Shown here: in pieces, positions 54,005 through 62,106 of the stretch
Numbering within the stretch: the stretch's first letter is position 1
How the letters are laid out: the number at the start of each line of letters is the position of its first letter
Assembly: GCA_041483135.1 (NCBI GenBank)
Contig: JBGPFE010000001.1
Location: forward strand, 1-64,000
DNA length: 64,000 bases
Direction: 5' to 3'
DNA from: PALSA-1004 sp041483135
GTDB taxonomy: Bacteria > Pseudomonadota > Gammaproteobacteria > Burkholderiales > SG8-41
Notes under the pieces: generated by a model
The model's input: only the letters and a program-made list of their open reading frames with translations
Database searches by the model: none
What the model was told of the DNA's origin: nothing
Translations under genes and position numbers: made by a program

Positions 54005-54769
54005 ATGTTCGACGCTTTCAGGCGCTGGCGGCGTAACCGGATCATTGCGCGTGCGTCGCTGGACCCGGCGCTGTGGCGGCAAACGCTCGGCCGCCTGCCG
54101 TTTCTGCGCGGATTGTCGGACGCTGAGCGCGAGCGTCTGCGCGAGGCGGTGATTTTGTTCCTGCACCGGAAATCCATCCATGGCGCGGGCGGGCTCAAGC
54201 TCGATGCCGGGATGCAATTGCAGATTGCCGTGCAGGCCTGCATCCTGATCCTCAATCTCGACATCGATTACTACCGCGGCTGGATCGAAGTCATCGTCTA
54301 TCCCGACGAGTTCGTGCCGACCATCGAATACACCGACGAGGACGGCGTGGTGCATAAAGAGCACGAGCCACGCGCGGGCGAGGCATGGCTGCAAGGACCG
54401 GTGATCCTGTCATGGGCCGACGTGGCGCCGTCCGCTGATGGCGTCAACGTCGTGATCCACGAGTTCGCGCACAAGCTGGATATGCTCAATGGCGACGCCA
54501 ATGGATTTCCACCGCTGCATCACGGCATGAGCCGTGAGGCATGGTCGCGGGCTTTCACTGCTGCCTATGCCGACTTCCGCCGCCGCGTCGATGTGGATGA
54601 GGAGGTTGCGATCGATCCCTACGCGGCCGAAAGTCCGGGCGAGTTTTTCGCCGTGATGAGCGAGGCGTTTTTCGAAATTCCGCACGCCGTGAGCGGGCTC
54701 TATCCGCAGGTTTACGACCAGCTCAGGCTGTTTTACCGCCAGGACCCGGCGGTCCGCGTGGGCGTGTGA
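54005..54769 (+). CDS. mtfA: Zinc-dependent peptidase MtfA (M90)
   Basis: 254 residues. The metal motif HEFAHKLD (about 156-163) and a downstream Glu in YAAESPGEFFAVMSEAFFE fit the M90 family. MtfA in E. coli titrates the glucose repressor Mlc. The 4-nt overlap with the GGDEF-EAL gene implies co-expression; glk is the third gene of this run, a striking link to sugar sensing. Confidence 0.92.
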   Translation: MFDAFRRWRRNRIIARASLDPALWRQTLGRLPFLRGLSDAERERLREAVILFLHRKSIHGAGGLKLDAGMQLQIAVQACILILNLDIDYYRGWIEVIVYPDEFVPTIEYTDEDGVVHKEHEPRAGEAWLQGPVILSWADVAPSADGVNVVIHEFAHKLDMLNGDANGFPPLHHGMSREAWSRAFTAAYADFRRRVDVDEEVAIDPYAAESPGEFFAVMSEAFFEIPHAVSGLYPQVYDQLRLFYRQDPAVRVGV

Positions 54770-57216
54770 TTTCAGCACGCAATCGGTTAAGCTTACAGGG
54801 TGATGCATTTTCCGGTTCGGCCGTGCTGAAACAGTTCGCTTTTACCAGGTCCAAGCATGCGGTGACCGTCGGTTTCGGCGCGCTGCTGGTCTTGATCATC
54901 GTCGTTACGCTGCTCGGCATCTCGCGCATTTACACCATCAATCAGCGCATCGAAGCGCTGGTCTACCAGCAGAACTTCAAATCCGAGCTGCTGTCCACGC
55001 TGCTGACCGTGAGTCAGCAACGGCAGCAGGCGATGTACCGGCTGTTTGGCGCGCACGATGTGGCCGAGCGCGAGGTTGCCTATCGCGACTATCGAGGGCA
55101 GGCCGGGCAACTTTTCGCAACGCTCGACCGCCTCGAAGAGATGGAAATGACGGAGTCCGAGCATGCGGCCCTCAATGCAGCGCTCAATGCAACGACGCGC
55201 TCGCAGGAAGTGCGCGACCGCGTCGTTGCGCTGATCATGCAAAACGATACTGCCGGCGCGACCGCTTTGCTGCTGCAGCAGGGACTGCCGGCGCAGGACC
55301 GGTTTCAGGCGTCGCTCAACAGCCTGATCGAGTCGAAGCGTGCGGCGGCGCTTAAGGCGGTCTCGGGGGCGAGCCAGGCGATGCGCGAAGCCTGGCTGTT
55401 GGTTGCAATAGTGGGTGTGCTGGTGCTGATCGTCGGGGCCTGGGTGGCGTCGCTGGTGATACGCCAGATCGTGCGCAGCGAGGATGCGCTGCACCGCGAA
55501 AAAGAAATGGCCGAAGTGACGCTGCATTCGATCGGCGACGGCGTACTTACCTTGGACGCCGAAGGCGGCATTGACTACATGAACCCGGTGGCGGAGCAGT
55601 ATACCGGCTGGCACAGCGCCGAGGCCAAAGGCCAGCCGCTGGATGCAGTGTACCGCGTGGTTGACGAACTGACCGGCAAACCGATTCCGCATCCTGGCGG
55701 TAACGAGGCCGGGGCGCGCGGCATGCATGGCGTGACGGTGAGACTGCTCGGGCGCAGCGGCAACGCGTGCGCTATCCGCGACTCGTCCGCGCCTATCCAC
55801 AACAGCGACGGCAATCTGGTCGGCTGGGTGGTGGTGTTCCACGACGTGAGCCAGATCCAGGAAATGGCGCAGCAGCTGACATGGCAGGCGAGTCACGATC
55901 CGCTGACCGGGCTGGTCAACCGGCGTGAGTTCGAGCGCCGGCTGGCCGATTTGCTCGAATCGGCGCGCACCGAAAACAAGCAGCATGCGCTCGCGTACAT
56001 GGACCTCGATAATTTCAAGACCGTCAACGACACCTGCGGACATGCCGCCGGCGACGAACTGCTGCGCCAGCTGACCACCGTGATGCAGTCCAGAATGCGC
56101 GGCAGCGACACGCTGGCGCGCGTTGGCGGCGACGAGTTTGGTGCGCTGCTCGAGTCGTGTCCGCTCGATCAGGCGGTGCGGATCGCGAACGGCATGCGCG
56201 AGGCGATACGCGATTTCCGCTTCGTCTGGCAGGACAAGACGTTCGGTATCGGCGTCAGCATCGGCCTGGTCGCGATCGACAGCGACAGCGGCATCGTCAG
56301 CCGTGTGCTGGCCGCCGCTGATGCCACCTGCTACGAGGCGAAAAGCAAGGGGCGCGACCGTGTCCAGGTATACCGTCCCAAGGTGGACAAACCCGGCGTG
56401 CAGAACGCCGGATTGCAGATGGTGTCGCAGATCAACCACGCGTTCGAGCTCGGCAATTTTCAGCTCTATCGCCAGAAGATCATCGCGCTCGGCGCCGAAG
56501 GCCGAGATGAGCCGCATTACGAGATCCTGGTGCGCATGATCGACAGCACCGGCAATCTGATTCCGCCGAGCGGCTTCATGCCGGCTGCTGAACGCTTCAA
56601 TCTGCTGTCGTCGATCGAGCGCTGGGTGATCAGCTCGCTGGTCGAATTTCTGCATCGCCAATACGAGAGCGGTGCAATACCGCACGAGAAAAAGGCTTTC
56701 ACCAACGCTTTCTATGCGGTCAACCTGTCGGGCGTCAGCATCAACGACAGCAGCTTTATCGATTTCCTGCGCCAGTTGCTGACGCGCTTCGACCTGCCGC
56801 GCGGACTGCTGTGTTTCGAAGTCACCGAGACCACGGCGATTTCGAACCTCACCAAGGCGGCGCAACTCATGCACGAGCTGAAGAAGATGGGCTGCCGGTT
56901 CGCGCTCGACGATTTCGGCATCGGCATGTCCTCGTTCGCCTATCTCAAGTACCTGCCGGTCGATTACATCAAGATCGACGGCGTGTTCATCCGCGACATG
57001 GCGACCGACCAGATGGATCACGCGATCGTCGAGGCGATCAACCGCATCGCGCACATTCTCGGCCTCAAGACGGTCGCCGAGTTCGTCGAGGACGCGACGA
57101 TACTCGAGCGGCTGCGCGCAATCGGCGTCGATTACGCACAGGGCTATTTCATCGCCAAGCCGGAAGCGCTGGTGAAAACGGTGGACACGGCGCCCGCCGT
57201 GCTCGAGTCGGCATAG
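54766..57216 (+). CDS. Membrane-bound PAS-GGDEF-EAL cyclic-di-GMP protein
   Basis: 816 residues. Two helices (about 33-55 and 208-232) flank a periplasmic helical sensor of about 150 residues. A PAS domain (about 250-365) precedes GGDEF (about 375-540) with intact GGDEF at 453 and an RGSD inhibitory site five residues before it. The EAL domain (about 550-800) has YEILVR, keeping Glu, Leu and Arg, and DDFGIGMSSFAYLKYLPVDY. Both activities look possible. Start is GTG 54766, overlapping the mtfA stop (GTGA). Confidence 0.92.
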   Translation: MISARNRLSLQGDAFSGSAVLKQFAFTRSKHAVTVGFGALLVLIIVVTLLGISRIYTINQRIEALVYQQNFKSELLSTLLTVSQQRQQAMYRLFGAHDVAEREVAYRDYRGQAGQLFATLDRLEEMEMTESEHAALNAALNATTRSQEVRDRVVALIMQNDTAGATALLLQQGLPAQDRFQASLNSLIESKRAAALKAVSGASQAMREAWLLVAIVGVLVLIVGAWVASLVIRQIVRSEDALHREKEMAEVTLHSIGDGVLTLDAEGGIDYMNPVAEQYTGWHSAEAKGQPLDAVYRVVDELTGKPIPHPGGNEAGARGMHGVTVRLLGRSGNACAIRDSSAPIHNSDGNLVGWVVVFHDVSQIQEMAQQLTWQASHDPLTGLVNRREFERRLADLLESARTENKQHALAYMDLDNFKTVNDTCGHAAGDELLRQLTTVMQSRMRGSDTLARVGGDEFGALLESCPLDQAVRIANGMREAIRDFRFVWQDKTFGIGVSIGLVAIDSDSGIVSRVLAAADATCYEAKSKGRDRVQVYRPKVDKPGVQNAGLQMVSQINHAFELGNFQLYRQKIIALGAEGRDEPHYEILVRMIDSTGNLIPPSGFMPAAERFNLLSSIERWVISSLVEFLHRQYESGAIPHEKKAFTNAFYAVNLSGVSINDSSFIDFLRQLLTRFDLPRGLLCFEVTETTAISNLTKAAQLMHELKKMGCRFALDDFGIGMSSFAYLKYLPVDYIKIDGVFIRDMATDQMDHAIVEAINRIAHILGLKTVAEFVEDATILERLRAIGVDYAQGYFIAKPEALVKTVDTAPAVLESA

Positions 57217-57224
57217 GGGCCTGT

Positions 57225-58229
57225 TTGCAACGGCCTTACCTGCTGGTCGGCGATATCGGCGGCACGCGCTCGCTGCTCGAGTTGTTTGAGATCCGCGACG
57301 CTGGTTTGCGCGCGGTGCACGAGCAGACTTACCGCAGCGAGGCTTTTCCGAGTCTGGAGGCGCTGCTCGACGAATTTTTGACGCAGGAGCCGGGCGCGAT
57401 GGCGGCTGGAGGCATCGAGGCCGCGTGCTTTTCGGTGGCCGGACCGGTCGAGGGGCGGGCGACGGCGCTGACCAATCTCGACTGGCGTATCGACGCCATC
57501 GAACTCGGCTCGCGCTACGACGTGCCCGAAGTCGTGCTCATCAACGATTTCGCTGCAGTCGGCCACGGCATCGGTGAGCTCGGCGGACATGACGTGATCA
57601 CGCTGCAGCGCGCGGTGGCGCAGCCGCATGGCACGCGCCTGGTGGTCGGCGCGGGCACCGGGCTCGGGGTCTGTCTGCTGACCTGGCAGGATGGCGATTA
57701 TGCCGTGCATCCGTCGGAAGGCGGGCACACCGACTTTGCGCCGCTCAACGACGCCCAGGATGCACTGCTTGCGAGTCTGCGCACGGCGTTCGGACGCGTG
57801 TCGTACGAGCGTGTTGTGTCGGGACCCGGGCTGCTGCGCATTTTCAGTTTCCTGCAGGACAGCGGCGCGGGGTTGCCGTCGAAGCAATTGCTGGAGGCGA
57901 TGCAGCGCCAGGACGCGGCGGCGGCGATTTCGGAATTCGCGATCAACAAGCTCGATCCGCTGGCCGTGCGGGCGCTCGATTTGTTCGTGGAAATCTACGG
58001 CGCGTTTGCGGGCAACATGGCGCTCACGACGCTGGCACGCGGCGGCATTTACATCGCCGGCGGCATCGCTCGCCAGATAGCGGGAAAACTCGGCGACGGC
58101 GGTTTCGTGCGCGCTTTTACCGACAAGGGGCGCTTCAGCGATATTCTGCGGCGCTTCCCGGTGCACATCGTGACCGATCCGAAGGTCGGCCTCAAGGGCG
58201 CGCTGCGGTTGATCCGCAAGACGCTTTAG
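57225..58229 (+). CDS. glk: Glucokinase
   Basis: 334 residues, Glk family (PF02685). LLVGDIGGTRS is the phosphate-binding segment, NDFAAVGHGI has the catalytic Asp, and GAGTGLGV and HPSEGGHTDFAP bind glucose. It phosphorylates free glucose in the cytoplasm. The start is TTG 57225 with AGGGG just upstream, 8 nt after the GGDEF-EAL stop. Convergent with mobA; the two overlap by 4 nt. Confidence 0.9.
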   Translation: MQRPYLLVGDIGGTRSLLELFEIRDAGLRAVHEQTYRSEAFPSLEALLDEFLTQEPGAMAAGGIEAACFSVAGPVEGRATALTNLDWRIDAIELGSRYDVPEVVLINDFAAVGHGIGELGGHDVITLQRAVAQPHGTRLVVGAGTGLGVCLLTWQDGDYAVHPSEGGHTDFAPLNDAQDALLASLRTAFGRVSYERVVSGPGLLRIFSFLQDSGAGLPSKQLLEAMQRQDAAAAISEFAINKLDPLAVRALDLFVEIYGAFAGNMALTTLARGGIYIAGGIARQIAGKLGDGGFVRAFTDKGRFSDILRRFPVHIVTDPKVGLKGALRLIRKTL

Positions 58230-58852
58230 CGCGCGCCTTCAAACGCGCGCAGTTCTTCCGGCGTATTGATGTTGCTGAAAGCGTCCGGCTCGTCATCGAA
58301 CGCGACTTCGGCCACGCACAGCGTCATGTACCAGGCGTCGATCTTGCGTCCGCCGCCGGCGAGAAATCGCGTAAGGTGCGGCAACACGTCGCGCCGGCAC
58401 AGGCAGAACACCGGGTGCGGCTGATCGCCCGTTCTGGCCACCGCAAGCTGCGCCTGTTGCGCATGGAGCGCCGCGCCGAGTCTCGCGACGAGGTCGGCAG
58501 GCAAAAATGGTGAGTCGCACGGCACCGTCGCCACCAGCGGCTGGCTCGCCTCGCTCAAGCCTCGTTGCAACCCGGCGAGCGGGCCGGCGAACCCGCCTAA
58601 CTCGTCGGCGATCACGCGGTAGCCGAAGCGCGCGTAGACATCGAGGTTCTGGTTGGCGTTGATCAGCACTTCGCCGACTTGCGGCGCGAAGCGCTCGAGT
58701 ACCCATGCGATCATCGGTTTGCCGCGCAGCTCGCGCAACCCCTTGTCGACGCCGCCCATGCGCCGGCCCTGACCGCCGGCCAAAATCACGCCCGTGATTT
58801 TGGAAGTTTCGGGTTTCGAGTTTGAAGTTTCGGGTTTGGATTCGCACCTCAC
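58226..58852 (-). CDS. mobA: Molybdenum cofactor guanylyltransferase
   Basis: 208 residues. MobA joins GMP to molybdopterin. ITGVILAGGQGRRMGGVDKG is the nucleotide-binding start, and NANQNLDVYARFGY and VPCDSPFLPADL follow. The family core begins near residue 19; the first 18 residues (RCESKPETSNSKPETSK) and the GTG start come from the repeat arm at 58797-58890. No other start sits better. Third gene of moaA-fdhD-mobA. Confidence 0.9.
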   Translation of the reverse strand: MRCESKPETSNSKPETSKITGVILAGGQGRRMGGVDKGLRELRGKPMIAWVLERFAPQVGEVLINANQNLDVYARFGYRVIADELGGFAGPLAGLQRGLSEASQPLVATVPCDSPFLPADLVARLGAALHAQQAQLAVARTGDQPHPVFCLCRRDVLPHLTRFLAGGGRKIDAWYMTLCVAEVAFDDEPDAFSNINTPEELRAFEGAR

Positions 58853-58890
58853 GGTTTTTAACTCTCAACTCGAAACTCTAAACCCGCAAC
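58797..58890. repeat. GTTTCGGG-type complementary arms between fdhD and mobA, entering mobA
   Basis: Left TTGGAAGTTTCGGGTTTCG, AGTTTGAAGTTTCGGGTTTG; right TAACTCTCAACTCGAAACTC, TAAACCCGCAACTT. The left arm is translated as the start of mobA. Confidence 0.75.
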
Positions 58891-59715
58891 TTATTTCTTG
58901 AACCGGTGGCCACCGGTGAAAAGAAGATAATGCTTGCCGGTGGCGCGGCCAAGCATGGTGATACCGACTTTTTGCGCGACTTCATAGCCCATCTGCGTCA
59001 ATCCCGAGCGCGACACCAGAATCGGGATGCCCATCTGCGCGCATTTGATCACCATTTCTGAAGTCAGCCGGCCGGTCGTGTAGAACACCTTGTCGGCGCC
59101 GTCGATGCGGTCGAGCCACATCTGGCCGGCAATAGCGTCGACTGCGTTGTGGCGGCCGACGTCTTCGACAAACATCAAGATCTCCGCGCCCGCTGTTGTG
59201 TTTGCCACCAGCGCGCAGCCGTGCACTGCGCCGGCCTGCTTGTAGATCGTCTCGTAGCGCCGCACGCTGTCGATCAGGCCGTAAAACGTCGCTTCGGTGA
59301 TGAACACGTCGTCGGGCAGCTTCACCGACTCGATCTCGTCCATCAGCTCGCCAAACACCGTGCCCTGGCCGCAGCCGGTGGTGACGGTGCGCTTTTCCAT
59401 GCGGCCATCGAGATCGGCGAGTCCGTCGCGCGTGGTGACGACGACGGCATTGACTTCCCAGTCGACCTGCACGGCCAGAATTTCCTCGATGCTGCCGACC
59501 AGGCGCTGGTTGCGCAGATAGCCGATCGCAAGCGCTTCGGGCGCGGCGCCGAGCGTCATCAGCGTTACGATCTCGCGCTTGTCGACGTAGAGCGTCAGCG
59601 GATGCTCGCCGGCGATGTCCGTCGGCAGCGTCTCGCCGCGCTCATTGCGCGCGGTGACAGTGAAAGTCAGCGGCCGGCTGGCGCGAGTGATCTGCGGGCG
59701 GTAGGGTTTGTCCAT
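58891..59715 (-). CDS. fdhD: Formate dehydrogenase accessory sulfurtransferase FdhD
   Basis: 274 residues. FdhD carries sulfur from IscS to the molybdenum cofactor of formate dehydrogenase. GEHPLTLYVDKREIVTLMTL, TTGCGQGTVFGEL with the probable active Cys, and EDVGRHNAVDA are family marks. The Cys is single where E. coli has a CxxC. Between moaA and mobA on the minus strand, with repeat spacers on both sides. Confidence 0.94.
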   Translation of the reverse strand: MDKPYRPQITRASRPLTFTVTARNERGETLPTDIAGEHPLTLYVDKREIVTLMTLGAAPEALAIGYLRNQRLVGSIEEILAVQVDWEVNAVVVTTRDGLADLDGRMEKRTVTTGCGQGTVFGELMDEIESVKLPDDVFITEATFYGLIDSVRRYETIYKQAGAVHGCALVANTTAGAEILMFVEDVGRHNAVDAIAGQMWLDRIDGADKVFYTTGRLTSEMVIKCAQMGIPILVSRSGLTQMGYEVAQKVGITMLGRATGKHYLLFTGGHRFKK

Positions 59716-59800
59716 ACGAGTGATGAGTAATGGGTGATGGGTGATGAGTCAGAAAGGCAGGTCTTGCTGCTATTACCCATTACCCATTGCCCGTTACCCT
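59716..59800. repeat. ATGGGTGATG-type complementary arms between moaA and fdhD
   Basis: Left GAGTGATGAGTAATGGGTG, ATGGGTGATGAGTC; right CTATTACCCATTACCCATTG, CCCGTTACCC. The right arm touches the moaA stop at 59794. Confidence 0.75.
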
Positions 59801-60834
59801 CCGATATACGACATCTCGACTTTTCTCAGCTGCGCGGTCTCTGCCGTGCGGATTTCGGAGTAACGATCGCCGCGCTTGCGCCAGATCGCGTCAATTGCAT
59901 GGAATATCTCGTCGTCGGATGCGCCGCCACGCAGCAGGGGCTTGAGTTCGTGGCCCGCGGTTGCGAACAAACAGGTATATAGCCTGCCTTCGGTCGAGAG
60001 TCGCGCGCGCGTGCAATCACGGCAGAACGCCTGCGTTACCGACGCGATCACGCCGATTTCACCGCTGCCGTCGCGATAACGCCACCGCTCGGCGACCTCG
60101 CCGCGGTAGTTCGGATCGGCCTGCTCGAGCGGCGCATCGGCGTTGATCATGCCGATGATTTGCCCGGCCGTTACGACATCGTCCATGCGCCAGCCGTTGG
60201 TGTGGCCGACGTCCATGTATTCGATGAAACGCAGGATATGACCGCTGCCCCGGAAATGGCGCGCCATCGGCAGGATGCTCGCATCGTTGACGCCGCGCTT
60301 GACCACCATGTTGACCTTGATCGGGTCGAGGCCGGCTGCGGCGGCTGCGTCTATGCCGTCCAGCACTTTCGCGGCCGGAAAATCGACGTCGTTCATTCGC
60401 ATGAACACGGCGTCATCAAGCGAATCGAGACTCACGGTGATGCGCTGCAATCCAGCGGCCTTCAATGCGCGCGCTTTTTTCCTGAGCAGCGAACCGTTGG
60501 TAGTGAGCGTCAAATCGAGGCCGGGGATCGCCGCGAGCATCTCGATCAGACGTTCGATGTTGCGGCGTACCAGCGGCTCGCCTCCGGTGAGCCGGATCTT
60601 CTCGATGCCGTGGCGCGTGAAAACGCGCGCAAGCCGCGCGATTTCCTCGAACGTCAGCAATTCCTTGTGCTCAAGAAACTGGTAATCCCTGCCGAACACC
60701 TGCTTAGGCATGCAATAGACGCAGCGGAAATTGCAGCGGTCGGTGACCGAAATGCGCAGGTCGCGCAGCGGCCGGCCCAGCCGGTCGGTGACCTTGGCAT
60801 GGTCGGCTGCCGACGAAAATACCGGGTTGTTCAA
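59794..60834 (-). CDS. moaA: GTP 3',8-cyclase MoaA
   Basis: 346 residues. Radical-SAM enzyme for the first step of molybdenum cofactor synthesis. Cys34-x3-Cys38-x2-Cys41 in DRCNFRCVYCMP; the C-terminal cluster is in FCRDCTRARLSTEGRLYTCL; the protein ends in the functional Gly-Gly. TTG 60834 is chosen because GGAGGAG lies close upstream; the frame to 60945 crosses a palindrome. Divergent from the DUF3305 gene. Confidence 0.93.
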   Translation of the reverse strand: MNNPVFSSAADHAKVTDRLGRPLRDLRISVTDRCNFRCVYCMPKQVFGRDYQFLEHKELLTFEEIARLARVFTRHGIEKIRLTGGEPLVRRNIERLIEMLAAIPGLDLTLTTNGSLLRKKARALKAAGLQRITVSLDSLDDAVFMRMNDVDFPAAKVLDGIDAAAAAGLDPIKVNMVVKRGVNDASILPMARHFRGSGHILRFIEYMDVGHTNGWRMDDVVTAGQIIGMINADAPLEQADPNYRGEVAERWRYRDGSGEIGVIASVTQAFCRDCTRARLSTEGRLYTCLFATAGHELKPLLRGGASDDEIFHAIDAIWRKRGDRYSEIRTAETAQLRKVEMSYIGG

Positions 60835-60859
60835 ACTGCTCCTCCGCGTAAGGTATGGG

Positions 60860-60879
60860 CTTCGCCTGCGCAGGCGAAG
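60860..60879. promoter_or_regulatory. Perfect 20-bp dyad between moaA and DUF3305 gene
   Basis: CTTCGCCTGCGCAGGCGAAG reads the same on both strands. It sits in the divergent promoter region, about 26 bp before the moaA start. It could be an operator or a hairpin; no factor is implied by the sequence. Confidence 0.5.
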
Positions 60880-61000
60880 GGGAAGCCGATTATGACAAAA
60901 GAACTCGATCCACGGCAAGGAAAACACCACTGATAAATCAACCATTTGGCCGGCATGGTCAGTTGAATAATCGGGCCTGCTGGCGCAGAATCAATGCACG

Positions 61001-61501
61001 ATGACTGAGCCTAAGCGCATAACCGCGGCTACCTATCCGGTCGCGGTGATCATGGAACGCAGCAAGCTCACCAGTCCGTGGTTACCATACCACTGGGAGG
61101 CGAAGGGCGTGGTGCGCGACATTTTCCCGGCGGCGACGCGGGAGCGGGTGATGGTGCAGGACGAACAGTCATTGCAGATTCTGTATCCGGGCCTCGAACT
61201 CAAACTGATGCGCGATGAAGCGGAAGGGTACTACCTGAATCTGACTTCGCCAGCGCCCAAGGTATTCGTGCTGTGGCGGCAACACGATGAACAGGCCCGT
61301 CCCGAGTTCGTCACCGTCAGCTATCACGAGGGAGCGCGCTGGATGGACAGCGACGAACACGTCGACGGTGCGCCACTGCCGGACGAACTGCGGCCGTGGC
61401 TGCGGGAATTCATCGAATGCCATTACCGGCCCGAGCCGAAAAAGCCGAGGCGTTACGCGAGCAGCAAGGACAAGGGCCGCATGGGCAGGTTCGAGCAATG
61501 A
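61001..61501 (+). CDS. DUF3305 protein of formate dehydrogenase clusters
   Basis: 166 residues. YPVAVIMERSKLTSPWLPY is the DUF3305 start. The family travels with formate dehydrogenase genes; its biochemical role is unknown. Conserved Trp, Arg and Glu residues sit around YHEGARWMDSDEHVDG. It overlaps the DUF3306 start by 4 nt (ATGA). Confidence 0.88.
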   Translation: MTEPKRITAATYPVAVIMERSKLTSPWLPYHWEAKGVVRDIFPAATRERVMVQDEQSLQILYPGLELKLMRDEAEGYYLNLTSPAPKVFVLWRQHDEQARPEFVTVSYHEGARWMDSDEHVDGAPLPDELRPWLREFIECHYRPEPKKPRRYASSKDKGRMGRFEQ

Positions 61502-62037
61502 GCGAGGACGGAGAAAAATTCGACAAGGAGGAATTCCTGTCGCGCTGGTCGCGGTTAAAGCGGCGGGCAAGAGAACAACCTCCCGCCAAACCGCAGGCCG
61601 CATCGCCGGCGGTCGATCCCAGGGCGCTGCCTCCCGAATTGCCGCCGATCGACAAGCTGACCATCGATTCCGACTTCCGCGGCTTTTTCCATCCCAAGGT
61701 GGATGAAAACCTGAGGCGCGCGGCGCTCAAGAAGCTGTTCAGCGATCCGCATTTTAACGTCATGGACGGCCTGGATGTGTATATCGACGACTACTCCCAG
61801 CCGAACCCTTTGCCGGCCACGATGCTCGCCGGGCTCAGGCAGGCCCAGAAGATTCTCGAGTGGGCCAAGGAAACGAATGAAGAAGCCGCGGCAAGGCGCG
61901 CTGAGTTGCCCTCCGAAATCGTTCCCGTGCCACTGACCGAACAAGGGGCGGCGCCAGCGGGAGAGCCGGTTGCCGATCAATCGCAGGACGCGGATCCGTC
62001 CTCGCAACCGCCAAAGACGGAAGACCGGAAGTCGTAG
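61498..62037 (+). CDS. DUF3306 protein of formate dehydrogenase clusters
   Basis: 179 residues. FLSRWSRLKRRAREQ near the N-terminus and SDFRGFFHPKVDENLRRAALKKLF in the middle mark DUF3306. The C-terminal quarter is Pro/Glu/Ala-rich and probably disordered. Function unknown; encoded between DUF3305 and the ferredoxin gene. Confidence 0.88.
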   Translation: MSEDGEKFDKEEFLSRWSRLKRRAREQPPAKPQAASPAVDPRALPPELPPIDKLTIDSDFRGFFHPKVDENLRRAALKKLFSDPHFNVMDGLDVYIDDYSQPNPLPATMLAGLRQAQKILEWAKETNEEAAARRAELPSEIVPVPLTEQGAAPAGEPVADQSQDADPSSQPPKTEDRKS

Positions 62038-62106
62038 CGCAGACGGGTCGTTTTGATTAGTATCGCGGCTGATCTCCTGCCGCCTTAACCTCGAGTCTCC
62101 CCATCA

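Noticed and set aside
54793..57054. 753-codon open frame antisense to the GGDEF-EAL gene
   Set aside because: It mirrors a gene with clear domains. Its Arg/His/Gln/Ala-rich composition is typical of antisense frames in GC-rich DNA, and no domain is recognisable.
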